Part shown: positions 17,768 through 26,456 of the stretch, piece after piece | Position numbering within the stretch: the stretch's first letter is position 1 | Layout of the letters: each line of letters starts with the position of its first letter | NCBI RefSeq assembly: GCF_042663885.1 | Contig: NZ_JBHSXV010000001.1 | Source: Aquipuribacter hungaricus | GTDB lineage: Bacteria; Actinomycetota; Actinomycetes; Actinomycetales; JBBAYJ01 | Strand: one strand, 5' to 3' | DNA length: 64,000 bases | Program-made: the position numbers and the translations under genes | The notes under the pieces: generated by a model | What the model was told of the DNA's origin: nothing | What the model saw: the letters and a program-made list of their open reading frames with translations, nothing else | Databases searched by the model: none

Positions 17768-19546
17768 ATGTCGACGCTGACGAAAATCCTCATCGCCAAC
17801 CGCGGCGAGATCGCCGTGCGGGTCGCGCGAGCCTGCGCCGACGCCGGGCTGCGCTCGGTCGCGGTGTACGCCGACCCCGACGCCGGTGCGCTGCACGTCC
17901 GCGCCGCCGACGAGGCCTTCGCCCTGGGCGGGTCCACGTCGGCCGAGACGTACCTCGACATCGGCAAGCTCCTCGCGGTGGCGGAGCGTGCCGGCGCCGA
18001 CGCCGTGCACCCCGGCTACGGCTTCCTCGCCGAGAACGCCGACTTCGCGCAGGCCGTCATCGACGCCGGGCTGGTGTGGATCGGTCCCCCGCCGCAGGCG
18101 ATCCGCGACCTCGGCGACAAGGTGTCCGCCCGGCACATCGCCGCGCGCGCGGGCGCCCCGCTCGTCGCCGGCACGGCCGACCCGGTCGCGGACGCCGACG
18201 AGGTCCTCGCCTTCGCGCGCGAGCACGGCCTGCCCGTGGCGATCAAGGCGGCCTTCGGCGGCGGCGGTCGCGGCCTCAAGGTCGCCCGCACCCTGGAGGA
18301 GGTGCCCGAGCTGTTCGAGTCGGCCACCCGCGAGGCGGTCGGCGCGTTCGGGCGCGGCGAGTGCTTCGTCGAGCGCTACCTCGACCGGCCCCGCCACGTG
18401 GAGACCCAGTGCCTGGCCGACGCGCACGGCGGCGTCGTCGTGGTGTCCACGCGCGACTGCTCGCTGCAGCGCCGGCACCAGAAGCTCGTCGAGGAGGCGC
18501 CGGCACCGTTCCTCACCGACGCCCAGGTCGAGCAGCTGTACTCCTCGTCCAAGGCGATCCTCCGCGAGGCCGGCTACGTCGGCGCCGGGACCTGCGAGTT
18601 CCTCGTCGGCCAGGACGGCACGATCAGCTTCCTCGAGGTCAACACCCGCCTGCAGGTCGAGCACTGCGTGTCCGAGGAGGTCACGGGCATCGACCTGGTC
18701 CGTGAGCAGCTGCGGGTCGCGGCCGGCGAGCCGCTCGGCTACGACGACCCCGTGGTCCGCGGGCACTCCATCGAGTTCCGCATCAACGGCGAGGACGCCG
18801 GCCGCGGCTTCCTGCCCCAGCCGGGACCGGTCGACGTGTTCTCCCCGCCGTCCGGCCCGGGCGTCCGGCTGGACTCCGGGGTCGAGGCCGGCAGCGTCGT
18901 CGGCGGCGGCTTCGACTCCATGCTCGCCAAGCTCGTCGTCACCGGCGCCTCGCGGGAGCAGGCGCTGCAGCGCTCCCGCCGGGCCCTGGCCGAGTTCGTC
19001 GTCGAGGGCCTGCCGACCGTCCTGCCGTTCCACCGGGCCGTCGTCTCCGACCCGGCGTTCGCCCCGGTCGACCCGGCCGCGCCGTTCACGGTGCACACCC
19101 GCTGGATCGAGACCGAGTTCGACAACCAGGTGCCGGCGTGGACCCCCTCCGGGGCCTCGTCCGACGAGGCGTCGCCGGACGAGCCCCGCCGCCGCGTCGT
19201 CGTCGAGGTGGACGGCCGCCGCGTCGAGGTCGTGCTGCCCGCCTCGCTCGGCGGCGGGACGGCGGCCGCGCCCGCGGGCCCGGCCCGCGCCCCGCGCCGC
19301 AGCCGCCGGGGCACCGGCGCCGCCGCCGTGTCCGGCGACTCGCTCACCAGCCCGATGCAGGCGACCGTCGTCAAGGTCGTCGTCGCCGACGGGGACGAGG
19401 TGGCCGAGGGCGACCTGGTCGCGGTCCTCGAGGCCATGAAGATGGAGCAGCCGCTCAACGCCCACCGGGCCGGCACCGTCTCGGGCCTCGCCGTCGAGGT
19501 CGGCGGCACCGTCACCGCCGGCGCGGTGGTCTGCCAGATCAGCTGA
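17768..19546 (+). CDS. Acyl-CoA carboxylase alpha subunit: biotin carboxylase + BCCP
   Basis: 592 residues. Biotin carboxylase N-domain (KILIANRGEIAVRVARAC), ATP-grasp domain (KAAFGGGGRGLKVA, EVNTRLQVEH) and C-domain occupy ~1-450. A low-complexity Ala/Arg/Pro linker (~475-520) precedes the biotinyl domain, whose VLEAMKMEQPL motif carries the biotinylated Lys. It carboxylates BCCP-biotin with bicarbonate and ATP and would pair with one or more carboxyltransferases, including possibly the one at 5810-7378. In mycobacteria the equivalent AccA3 is shared between complexes. No beta subunit is adjacent, which suits such a shared role. Its 3' end faces lpdA across a double hairpin. Confidence 0.92.
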   Translation: MSTLTKILIANRGEIAVRVARACADAGLRSVAVYADPDAGALHVRAADEAFALGGSTSAETYLDIGKLLAVAERAGADAVHPGYGFLAENADFAQAVIDAGLVWIGPPPQAIRDLGDKVSARHIAARAGAPLVAGTADPVADADEVLAFAREHGLPVAIKAAFGGGGRGLKVARTLEEVPELFESATREAVGAFGRGECFVERYLDRPRHVETQCLADAHGGVVVVSTRDCSLQRRHQKLVEEAPAPFLTDAQVEQLYSSSKAILREAGYVGAGTCEFLVGQDGTISFLEVNTRLQVEHCVSEEVTGIDLVREQLRVAAGEPLGYDDPVVRGHSIEFRINGEDAGRGFLPQPGPVDVFSPPSGPGVRLDSGVEAGSVVGGGFDSMLAKLVVTGASREQALQRSRRALAEFVVEGLPTVLPFHRAVVSDPAFAPVDPAAPFTVHTRWIETEFDNQVPAWTPSGASSDEASPDEPRRRVVVEVDGRRVEVVLPASLGGGTAAAPAGPARAPRRSRRGTGAAAVSGDSLTSPMQATVVKVVVADGDEVAEGDLVAVLEAMKMEQPLNAHRAGTVSGLAVEVGGTVTAGAVVCQIS

Positions 19547-19551
19547 CGCGC

Positions 19552-19608
19552 ACCGGCCCGGCTGCCCGGGCCGGTCAGGCGGCCCGGGCGGGAGGCCCGC
19601 CCGGGCCG
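19552..19608. terminator. Tandem terminator hairpins between convergent genes
   Basis: Two consecutive perfect stem-loops: ACCGGCCCGG/CCGGGCCGGT (10 bp, 19552-19575) and CGGCCCGGGCGGG/CCCGCCCGGGCCG (13 bp, 19580-19608). They serve the biotin carboxylase gene from one side and the lpdA-like gene from the other. Confidence 0.7.
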
Positions 19609-19621
19609 GGACCGTCCGTGA

Positions 19622-21289
19622 TCAGCCGATGGGGCTGGGGTGCAGCCGGCGCGCCGCCTCGGCGATCGAGCCCGACAGGCTCGGGTACACCGTGAACGAG
19701 CGGGCCACGTCGTCGACGGTCAGCCGGTGCTCCACGGCGAGCGTCACCGGGAAGATGAGCTCGCTGGCCCGCGGCCCGACGACGACCCCGCCGATGACCG
19801 TGCCGGACCCGGTGCGGGCGAAGAGCTTGACGAAGCCCTCGCTGACGCCCTGCATCTTGGCCCGGGGGTTGGTCGCCAGCGGCAGCATGACGGACACGCC
19901 CTGCGCCTCGCCCGAGTCGATCTGCGCCTGGGTCCAGCCGACCGTCGCGATCTCGGGCGAGGTGAAGATGTTGCTCGACACCGTCTTGAGCGACAGCGGG
20001 CGGACGGCGTCACCCAGCAGGTGCCGCATGGCGATCCGGCCCTGCATGGCGGCCACGGAGGCCAGCGCGAACACGCCGGTGCAGTCGCCCGCCGCGTAGA
20101 CCCCGGGCACCGAGGTGCGCGAGACCCGGTCGACGGCGATGTGGCCGGACGGGCTGGTCTCGACGCCGACCTCCTCCAGGCCGAGCCCGGCCGTGCTGGG
20201 GATCGACCCGACGGCCACGAGGCAGTGGCTGCCGGTGACGGTCCGCCCGTCGGCCAGGGTGACGACGACGCCGTCGCCGTCGCGCCGGACGGTCTCGGCG
20301 CGGGCGCGCGACACGACCTCCATGCCGCGGCGGCGGAACGCCTCCTCCAGCACCTCGGCGGCGTCGGCGTCCTCGCCCGGCAGCACCCGGTCGCGGCTGG
20401 ACACCAGGACGACCTCGGAGCCGAGGGCGAGGTAGGCGGAGGCGAACTCGGCGCCCGTGACGCCGGAGCCCACGACGACGAGCCGGGTGGGCAGCTCCTC
20501 CAGGTCGTACAGCTGGCGCCAGTCGAGGATGCGCTCCCCGTCGGGCATGGACGACTCGAGCCGCCGGGGCGTCGCGCCGACGGCGAGCAGGACCGCGTCG
20601 GCCTCGAGCACGCGGGTGCTGCCGTCGGGGGCGGTGACCTCGACGTCGGGGCTGCCGTGGCTGCCCTGGGCGCCCTCCACGAGCCGCCCGGTGCCGGGCA
20701 CGAGGGTGACGCCGACCGCCGAGAGCGAGGCCATGATGTCGGCGGACTGGGCGTGGGCGAGCTTCTTCACGCGGTCGTTGACGACCCCCAGGTCGACGCC
20801 GACGTGCTCGCCGGAGGCGACGCCGGCGTACCGGACGCCGAGCTCGGAGCCGCCGTCGACCTGCGTCATCACCTCGCTGGTGGCGATCAGGGTCTTGCTG
20901 GGCACGCAGTCGGTGAGGACGGCGGACCCGCCCATGCCGTCGCTGTCGACGACCGTGACGTCGCCGCCGAGCTGGGCGGCGACGAGCGCAGCCTCGTACC
21001 CGCCGGGCCCGCCGCCGACGACGACGACCCGCTGGCGCGGCCGGGTCGGCGTCGCCGGCACCGGGCTCGTGCTGGGGGCGGCCTCGGCGGCCGTCGTGGT
21101 GCCCGACGGGTCCGGGGCGGCAGCGGAGGAGGGGGTGCCGGAGGAGGTGCCGGTGCTGCCGGCGACCTCGTCGGCGGGCGGGGTGTCGGGCGCCCCGGTC
21201 GTGACGTCCTCGGTGAGGCCGGTGGGCTGGTCCGGGGTGGGGACCGTCGTGCTGTCGGCAGGGGTGACGGGGCTGGTCGCGTCGCTCAC
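19622..21289 (-). CDS. lpdA: LpdA-like FAD NAD(P)H dehydrogenase lacking the redox disulfide
   Basis: 555 residues from GTG 21289. A ~85-residue Ser/Thr/Pro/Asp-rich, probably disordered N-terminus precedes a complete pyridine nucleotide-disulfide oxidoreductase fold: FAD site VVVVGGGPGGYEAALVAAQLG, NAD site VVVGSGVTGAEFAS, second FAD motif YAAGDCTG and dimerisation domain. At the normal GGTCxxxxC site the sequence is GGSAVLTDCVPSK, so the first Cys is Ala, exactly the pattern of M. tuberculosis LpdA (Rv3303c), a quinone reductase rather than lipoamide dehydrogenase. The long N-terminal tail is unusual; an internal start is possible, but the -10-like GACACT 7 nt before the GTG favours the long form. 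Confidence 0.85.
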   Translation of the reverse strand: MSDATSPVTPADSTTVPTPDQPTGLTEDVTTGAPDTPPADEVAGSTGTSSGTPSSAAAPDPSGTTTAAEAAPSTSPVPATPTRPRQRVVVVGGGPGGYEAALVAAQLGGDVTVVDSDGMGGSAVLTDCVPSKTLIATSEVMTQVDGGSELGVRYAGVASGEHVGVDLGVVNDRVKKLAHAQSADIMASLSAVGVTLVPGTGRLVEGAQGSHGSPDVEVTAPDGSTRVLEADAVLLAVGATPRRLESSMPDGERILDWRQLYDLEELPTRLVVVGSGVTGAEFASAYLALGSEVVLVSSRDRVLPGEDADAAEVLEEAFRRRGMEVVSRARAETVRRDGDGVVVTLADGRTVTGSHCLVAVGSIPSTAGLGLEEVGVETSPSGHIAVDRVSRTSVPGVYAAGDCTGVFALASVAAMQGRIAMRHLLGDAVRPLSLKTVSSNIFTSPEIATVGWTQAQIDSGEAQGVSVMLPLATNPRAKMQGVSEGFVKLFARTGSGTVIGGVVVGPRASELIFPVTLAVEHRLTVDDVARSFTVYPSLSGSIAEAARRLHPSPIG

Positions 21290-21296
21290 GAGGACC

Positions 21297-21302
21297 AGTG
21301 TC
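21297..21302 (-). promoter_or_regulatory. Possible leaderless -10 element (GACACT) of lpdA
   Basis: On the minus strand GACACT ends 7 nt before GTG 21289. It departs from TANNNT at the first base, so support is moderate. It is back-to-back with the promoter at 21321-21326. Confidence 0.35.
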
Positions 21303-21320
21303 CCAGGGAGCCGGTCCCGC

Positions 21321-21326
21321 TACCCT
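21321..21326 (+). promoter_or_regulatory. Leaderless -10 element (TACCCT)
   Basis: TACCCT ends 6 nt before GTG 21333 with no ribosome binding site between. Confidence 0.55.
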
Positions 21327-21332
21327 CCCCAG

Positions 21333-21788
21333 GTGCTCTATGCGGCCTATGCGGGCAACCTCGACCCCGACCGCATGGCCGAGCGCGCCCCCCGCTCGCC
21401 CGTCCTGTCCAGCGGCTGGCTGCTCGGCTGGCGCCTGACGTTCGGCGGCGAGGAGCACGGCTGGGACGGCGCGATGCCCACCGTCGTCGAGGCGCCGGAC
21501 TCCCCGGACGCGGCCGTCTACGTCGTGCTCTACGAGCTCGCCAAGGAGGACGACGCCCTGCTCGACGAGTGGGAGGGCGCGGAGTCCGGGCTGTTCGCCC
21601 GCCTCACGGTGCGGGTGCAGACCCTCGAGGGCGAGCTGCCCGCGTTCCTCTACGTGCTCGAGGCCTACGAGGGCGGCCTGCCCTCGGCCGCGACGCTGGG
21701 GATGCTCGCCGACGCGGCCGAGGCGGGCGGAGCACCGACGGACTACGTCGCGGAGCTGCGGTCCCGGCCCTGCCGCTCGCTCGGCTGA
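21333..21788 (+). CDS. Gamma-glutamylcyclotransferase-like (AIG2/BtrG fold) protein
   Basis: 151 residues. The start VLYAAYAGNLDPDRM matches the YGSNL-type substrate loop of the GGCT superfamily, and the acidic segment LLDEWEGAESG carries a glutamate in the position of the catalytic acid. Such enzymes cyclise gamma-glutamyl amines or peptides, but this branch has no assigned substrate. It diverges from the lpdA-like gene over 43 bp and its last 46 bp overlap the end of the convergent membrane-protein gene. Confidence 0.75.
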   Translation: MLYAAYAGNLDPDRMAERAPRSPVLSSGWLLGWRLTFGGEEHGWDGAMPTVVEAPDSPDAAVYVVLYELAKEDDALLDEWEGAESGLFARLTVRVQTLEGELPAFLYVLEAYEGGLPSAATLGMLADAAEAGGAPTDYVAELRSRPCRSLG

Positions 21789-23107
21789 CCGCCCCCGCCC
21801 TCCGTACCGCCCCCGTCCTCCGTACCGCGCCCGACGGTCGCACCGCTCCCGCCGGGGGCCCGCGCCACGACGGCCGCCGCGCCCCCGTCTCGGGCCTTGA
21901 ACACGACCACGAAAGCCACCAGGGTCGCCGCCCACACCGCCACGCCGAGCGCCGTCACCGCCGCGCTCCCCCACCGCGCGCCGGCCCCGCCCGCCCACGG
22001 CGCGAGCACCAGCGCGAGGACGACGGAGTGCGCCAGGTAGGCGGGCAGGCTGTGGCGCCCGAGCACGACGAGGGCGTCCCGTGCCCGCTCCCCGGCGGTC
22101 GGCGCGGGACCGGTCCCGACCGCACCGACCTGCTGGGCGCCGCCCGCGACCGGGGACCGCGGGGCCAGCACGAGCAGGCCCAGGCAGACGGCGCCGAGCG
22201 CGCCGGCCGGGCCCGCGACGGCGTCCGCGACCCCTGACCACAGCGCCACGCCGACCTCGGGCGTGCCGCCGGCGCCGAGGACGCGCACGTAGGGCACCGC
22301 GCCCGCCGCCCCGACGAGCACGCCGGCGGCGCCGAGCCCCAGCAGCCCGCGGCGGTGCGCCCGCGGGTCGGCGGCCCACCCGCCGCGAGCGAGCCGGACC
22401 CCCGCCACCACGGCCACGAGCAGGCCGCCCTGCACCGGCAGCAGCAGCACCAGGGCGAACAACCAGCTGCCGACCCGGTCGACGACCGACAGCAGGTAGT
22501 CCCCGGGCGGGTCCGGGAAGCCGATGCTGCCGCCGAAGCCGTCGAGCGCCCCGTGCAGCACGAGCGGCGGCAGGGCGACGAGCACGACGAGGACGTGCAC
22601 CGCCGTGCGCGCCCGCGCCAGGGGGACGGCCACGAGCAGCAGGACCCCGAGCGTGCCGAGCACGTCGGCGTCCAGGACGAGGGCGGCGTGCAGCGCGCCG
22701 AGGCCGAGCAGAGTCCCCGAACGGCCCAGCCCGTCGGCCCACTCCGCGGCGTCCGGCGACCGGCCCCGCGCCCCTGTCGTCGGGCGGAGCATCCGGGCGG
22801 CGACGCCGTGCCCGAGCAGCAGGGCGAACACCATGAGGACCCGGTTGTCGACGAGCAGCCCGGTGACCACGTCGACCGCCCGGTCGGCGCCGGAGCCGTC
22901 GACCGGCCGGTAGCCCGTGGTCAGGGTCCGCCCGCCCAGCCACGCCAGCGCCGTGGCGACGGCGCTGCCGAGCAGCGCGAGACCCCGGACGGCGTCCACC
23001 GCCGCCAGCCGCTCCCGGCCGTACCGCCCGGGGCGCGCCGTCGGGGGAACGGCCACCGCGGGCGGGGTGCCGGGGGCACCCGCCGTCGCCGGTGCGTCCG
23101 CCGTCAC
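21743..23107 (-). CDS. DUF418/YeiB-like polytopic membrane protein
   Basis: 454 residues from GTG 23107. The start of the membrane part (RLAAVDAVRGLALLGSAVAT) and the block RVLMVFALLLGHGVA recall the DUF418 family; the segment VVLGRHSLPAYLAHSVVLALVLAPW near the C-terminus is the usual family signature. About ten hydrophobic helices are visible. Role unknown; the family is linked to transport or acyl transfer by fold only. The C-terminal ~45 residues are a Gly/Arg/Ser-rich tail, and the reading frame overlaps the convergent gene by 46 bp. A -10-like CACCAT 6 nt before the GTG suggests leaderless expression. Confidence 0.8.
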   Translation of the reverse strand: MTADAPATAGAPGTPPAVAVPPTARPGRYGRERLAAVDAVRGLALLGSAVATALAWLGGRTLTTGYRPVDGSGADRAVDVVTGLLVDNRVLMVFALLLGHGVAARMLRPTTGARGRSPDAAEWADGLGRSGTLLGLGALHAALVLDADVLGTLGVLLLVAVPLARARTAVHVLVVLVALPPLVLHGALDGFGGSIGFPDPPGDYLLSVVDRVGSWLFALVLLLPVQGGLLVAVVAGVRLARGGWAADPRAHRRGLLGLGAAGVLVGAAGAVPYVRVLGAGGTPEVGVALWSGVADAVAGPAGALGAVCLGLLVLAPRSPVAGGAQQVGAVGTGPAPTAGERARDALVVLGRHSLPAYLAHSVVLALVLAPWAGGAGARWGSAAVTALGVAVWAATLVAFVVVFKARDGGAAAVVARAPGGSGATVGRGTEDGGGTEGGGGQPSERQGRDRSSAT

Positions 23108-23113
23108 GGGTGC

Positions 23114-23119
23114 ATGGTG
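23114..23119 (-). promoter_or_regulatory. Possible leaderless -10 element (CACCAT) of the DUF418-like gene
   Basis: On the minus strand CACCAT ends 6 nt before GTG 23107; first base deviates from TANNNT. It is back-to-back with the purine nucleoside phosphorylase promoter. Confidence 0.35.
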
Positions 23120-23130
23120 GCACCCGCCGC

Positions 23131-23136
23131 TAGTGT
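23131..23136 (+). promoter_or_regulatory. Leaderless -10 element (TAGTGT) of the PNP gene
   Basis: TAGTGT ends 8 nt before GTG 23145. Confidence 0.5.
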
Positions 23137-23144
23137 CAGCAGCC

Positions 23145-23999
23145 GTGCAGACCCCCGAGCAGACCGCCCCCTCCTGGCAGGAGACGGCGGCCGCGGCCGC
23201 CGACGTCGTGCGCGCCCGCCTCGCCGGCGCCGTCCCCGGTCTGGACGCCGGGACCCCGGCCGTCGACACCGCCGTCGTCCTCGGCTCCGGCTGGGGCCAG
23301 GCCGGCGACCTGCTCGGCGAGGTGCTGCTCGACCTGCCGGCCGACGAGGTGCCCGGGTTCCGCGCCTCGGCCGTCGCGGGCCACCACGGCCGGCTGCGGG
23401 TCGTGGCCACCCCGGCCGGTCGCCGGGTGCTGCTCGTCGCCGCCCGCACCCACCTGTACGAGGGCCACGGCGTCGACGCCGTCGCGCACGGCGTCCGCAC
23501 CGCCGCCGCGCTCGGCGCGCGCCACGTCGTCCTCACCAACGGCTGCGGCTCGCTCGTGGCGGACTGGGGCCCGGGCACCGCCGTCCTCCTGCGCGACCAC
23601 CTCAACCTCACCGGCGCGACGCCGCTGCGGGGCCCGACGTTCGTCGACCTCACCGAGGCCTACTCCCCCCGGCTGCGCGCCCTGGCGCACGAGGTCGACC
23701 CCGGCCTGCCCGAGGGCGTGTACGCCCAGCTGCACGGGCCCGCCTACGAGACGCCCGCCGAGGTGCGCATGGTCGGCGTGCTCGGTGGCCAGCTCGTCGG
23801 CATGTCGACCGCCCTGGAGACCGTCGCCGCCCGCGCCGCCGGCCTGGAGGTGCTCGGCCTGTCGCTGGTGACCAACCTCGCGGCCGGGACCACCGGCCAG
23901 ACGCTCGACCACCAGGAGGTCCTGCAGGCCGGGCGCGACGCCGCCGAGCGCTGCGGCCGCCTGCTCGCCGACGTCGTCGACCGGGTCTCGCGCTCGTGA
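23145..23999 (+). CDS. deoD: Purine nucleoside phosphorylase
   Basis: 284 residues, the trimeric PNP family length. Motifs: VVLGSGWGQ (phosphate site), GHHGRLRVV, THLYEGHG, the variant TNGCGSL where TNAAG is common, GPAYETPAEVR and GMSTALETVAAR. It phosphorolyses purine (deoxy)ribonucleosides to base and (deoxy)ribose-1-phosphate. GTG 23145 is set by the leaderless promoter; the stop overlaps the next gene as GTGA, coupling it to a phosphosugar mutase that can convert the pentose-1-phosphate. Confidence 0.9.
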   Translation: MQTPEQTAPSWQETAAAAADVVRARLAGAVPGLDAGTPAVDTAVVLGSGWGQAGDLLGEVLLDLPADEVPGFRASAVAGHHGRLRVVATPAGRRVLLVAARTHLYEGHGVDAVAHGVRTAAALGARHVVLTNGCGSLVADWGPGTAVLLRDHLNLTGATPLRGPTFVDLTEAYSPRLRALAHEVDPGLPEGVYAQLHGPAYETPAEVRMVGVLGGQLVGMSTALETVAARAAGLEVLGLSLVTNLAAGTTGQTLDHQEVLQAGRDAAERCGRLLADVVDRVSRS

Positions 24000-25756
24000 G
24001 CGCCGCCGACCCGGCGCTGCTCGCCGCGGTCGAGGCGTGGGCCGCCGCCGACGTCGACCCCGACGACGCGCGGGAGGCGCTCGACGCCGCACGGGGCGGC
24101 GGGCTGGAGACGCTGCGCGACGCCTGGACCGGCTCTCTGCAGTTCGGCACCGCCGGCCTGCGCGGCGCCATGGCACCGGGGCCGAACCGGATGAACCGCT
24201 CGGTCGTCGTCCGCGCGGCCGCCGGTCTCGGCGCCTACCTGCGGGAGCAGGTCGGGCCCGCCGCCGGGGCGCCGCTCGTCGTCGTCGGCCACGACGCCCG
24301 CCACCGGTCCGGGGTGTTCGCCACCGACTCCGCCGCCGTGCTCACCGCGGCCGGCTGCCGGGTCGTGCTCCTGCCCGGTGCGCTGCCGACGCCGGTCCTC
24401 GCCCACGCCGTGCGCCGGCTCGGGGCCGACGCGGGCGTCATGGTGACCGCCAGCCACAACCCCAAGGACGACAACGGCTACAAGGTGTACCTCGGCGGCC
24501 GGGTCGCCCCCGGCCCCGGCGAGGGCGTCCAGATCGTCCCGCCGGCCGACGCCGGCATCGCCGCGCGCATCGCGGCCGCGCCCGCCCCGGTCGACGTGCC
24601 CCGGGCCGGGGACGGCTGGGAGGTCGCCGACGCGTCCCTGCTCGACGGCTACGTCGACGCGGTCGTCGGCCTGCTGCCGCCCGGCCCGCGGGGGCTGCGG
24701 CTGGTGACCACCGCCATGCACGGGGTCGGACAGCCCGTCCTGTCCCGTGTCCTGGCCGGCGCCGGGTTCACCGACGTCACGCCGGTCCCCGAGCAGGCGG
24801 AGCCGGACCCCGACTTCCCCACCGTGCCGTTCCCCAACCCCGAGGAGCCGGGCGCGCTCGACCTCGCGCTCGACCTGGCCGCCCGCAGCGGGGCCGACCT
24901 CGTCGTCGCCGTCGACCCCGACGCCGACCGCTCCAGCGTCGCCGTCCCCGACCCCGCCCGCGGGCCGGCCGGCAGCGCCGCAGGCTGGCGCCAGCTCACC
25001 GGCGACGAGGTCGGCGCGCTGCTCGGGGAGCACGTGCTCACCCGCTCCCCCGCCCCGGTCGAGGGCGTCGACCCCGACGAGCCGGCGACCGTCGCGTGCT
25101 CCCTGGTGTCCGGGTCGCTGCTGCACCGGGTCGCGGCTGCCCACGGGGTCCGCTCGGCCTCGACGCTCACGGGCTTCAAGTGGATCGCCCGCACCCCGGG
25201 CCTGGTCATGGGCTACGAGGAGGCGATCGGCTACTGCGTCGCGCCGTCGGTGGTCCGCGACAAGGACGGCATCAGCGCCTCGCTGCTGCTCGTCGAGCTC
25301 GCCGCGGCCGAGGCGGCGCGCGGCCGGTCGCTCCTGGACCGCCTCGACGCGCTGGCGCTCGCCCACGGCGTGCACGTGACGGCACCGGTGACCCTGCGCC
25401 TGGAGGACATGTCCGTCGTCGGGCCCGTGCTGGCGCGGCTGCTCGCGGAGCCCCCCGCCGACCTGGCCGGCACCGCCGTGACGTCCGTGGAGGACCTGGC
25501 GGCCGGGGTCGACGGGCTGCCCCCCACCACCGGCGTCCGGCTGCGCGCGGTCGAGCCGGGCGCCGGACCCGGCGGCGCGGCGGCGCGCGCGGCCCGGGTC
25601 GTCGTCCGTCCCTCCGGCACCGAGCCCAAGCTCAAGGCCTACCTGGAGGTCGTGGAGCCCGTCGGCACCGGCCCGGACGGGCTGGCCGCGGCGCGCGCCG
25701 GGGGCGGGGAGCGGATGGCGCGGCTGGCCGACCAGGTGCGCGCGCTGCTCGCCTGA
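23996..25756 (+). CDS. Phosphosugar mutase (phosphomannomutase/phosphopentomutase type)
   Basis: 586 residues. The N-terminal substrate loop SLQFGTAGLRGAMAPGPNRMN, the phosphoserine loop VMVTASHNPKDDNGYK, metal loop VDPDADRSSVAV, sugar loop MGYEEAIGYC and phosphate loop PSGTEPKLKAY are complete, as in alpha-D-phosphohexomutases of the PMM/PGM2 class. PGM2-like enzymes often act as phosphopentomutases. Overlap with the PNP gene (GTGA) and the downstream deoC gene support conversion of (deoxy)ribose-1-P to the 5-phosphate here; hexose phosphates are the alternative. The pair corresponds to deoD-pmmB of M. tuberculosis. Confidence 0.9.
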   Translation: MSAADPALLAAVEAWAAADVDPDDAREALDAARGGGLETLRDAWTGSLQFGTAGLRGAMAPGPNRMNRSVVVRAAAGLGAYLREQVGPAAGAPLVVVGHDARHRSGVFATDSAAVLTAAGCRVVLLPGALPTPVLAHAVRRLGADAGVMVTASHNPKDDNGYKVYLGGRVAPGPGEGVQIVPPADAGIAARIAAAPAPVDVPRAGDGWEVADASLLDGYVDAVVGLLPPGPRGLRLVTTAMHGVGQPVLSRVLAGAGFTDVTPVPEQAEPDPDFPTVPFPNPEEPGALDLALDLAARSGADLVVAVDPDADRSSVAVPDPARGPAGSAAGWRQLTGDEVGALLGEHVLTRSPAPVEGVDPDEPATVACSLVSGSLLHRVAAAHGVRSASTLTGFKWIARTPGLVMGYEEAIGYCVAPSVVRDKDGISASLLLVELAAAEAARGRSLLDRLDALALAHGVHVTAPVTLRLEDMSVVGPVLARLLAEPPADLAGTAVTSVEDLAAGVDGLPPTTGVRLRAVEPGAGPGGAAARAARVVVRPSGTEPKLKAYLEVVEPVGTGPDGLAAARAGGGERMARLADQVRALLA

Positions 25757-25792
25757 ACGACGGCTGGGCCCGGTCCGTCGGGGCGGGGACCC

Positions 25793-26422
25793 TCAGAGGA
25801 GCGCGAGCGCGAGCGCCCCGGCGGCGACCAGTGCGCCGGTGACCCCCAGCGCCGCGACGACCGGCACGTTCCAGGACACCACCGGACCGGCCGGGCCGGT
25901 CGCCCCGGTCACGGCGGCGCGTCCGGCGTCCCGGGCCCCGGGCCGGTCCTTCCACCGCTGCCAGCCCGACCCCACGAGGACCGCCGCCTCGCCGGCGCTC
26001 GACCCCGGCGCCCTGCTGCCGGCGATGCTCGTGGCGCCCGGCTCGACCCACGGCGTCTCCCGCCGGCTCACCGGTCGCACCCGCCGGCCCGAGGCGGGGG
26101 CCGCCCACGAGGTCCAGCGCCGCCCGCCGGCGCCGATGCTCAGCGCCCACCGGGTGTCGACGTCCTCGACGACCGGCCACGGCAGGCGCACCCGGCGCAG
26201 CACGTTGACCAGGTCGACGCCGTCGTCGTCGACGCGCACCTCCGGCTGCCAGAACATCGCGTGCACGATCGCGCAGCCCAGCAGCAGGACCGACAGCCCG
26301 ACGAGGCTGCCCAGGTCCGGGGCGCCCCGCAGGAGCAGGTCCCCGGCGAGGACCGCCGAGAGCAGCCACCACGCCACCGCGAGCACCCGGACGGCGCCGG
26401 GCCGGTACACCTGCGAGGTCAC
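25793..26422 (-). CDS. Membrane protein with bacterial PH-like domain
   Basis: 209 residues from GTG 26422. Two N-terminal helices (VRVLAVAWWLLSAVLAG and GLSVLLLGCAIVHAMFW) are followed by a PH-like beta domain (VRVDDDGVDLVNVLRRVRLPW, VEDVDTRWALSI) and a C-terminal hydrophobic helix (VPVVAALGVTGALVAAGALALALL). The PH-like part matches the small actinobacterial bPH proteins of unknown function. Divergent from deoC across 34 bp; a CAGGAT element lies 6 nt before the GTG. Confidence 0.75.
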   Translation of the reverse strand: MTSQVYRPGAVRVLAVAWWLLSAVLAGDLLLRGAPDLGSLVGLSVLLLGCAIVHAMFWQPEVRVDDDGVDLVNVLRRVRLPWPVVEDVDTRWALSIGAGGRRWTSWAAPASGRRVRPVSRRETPWVEPGATSIAGSRAPGSSAGEAAVLVGSGWQRWKDRPGARDAGRAAVTGATGPAGPVVSWNVPVVAALGVTGALVAAGALALALL

Positions 26423-26428
26423 GGCCCC

Positions 26429-26434
26429 ATCCTG
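26429..26434 (-). promoter_or_regulatory. Possible leaderless -10 element (CAGGAT) of the PH-domain gene
   Basis: On the minus strand CAGGAT ends 6 nt before GTG 26422; only 9 bp separate it from the deoC -10 on the other strand. Confidence 0.35.
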
Positions 26435-26443
26435 CCCCGGCGT

Positions 26444-26449
26444 TAGGCT
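26444..26449 (+). promoter_or_regulatory. Leaderless -10 element (TAGGCT) of deoC
   Basis: TAGGCT ends 7 nt before GTG 26457. GGAAG within the gap is too close to act as a normal ribosome binding site. Confidence 0.5.
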
Positions 26450-26456
26450 GGAAGAC

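Noticed and set aside
20010..23123. A 1037-codon minus-strand frame across lpdA, the GGCT-like gene and the DUF418-like gene
   Set aside because: Composition is Arg/Gly/Ala-rich without motifs; the true minus-strand genes use other frames with recognisable domains.
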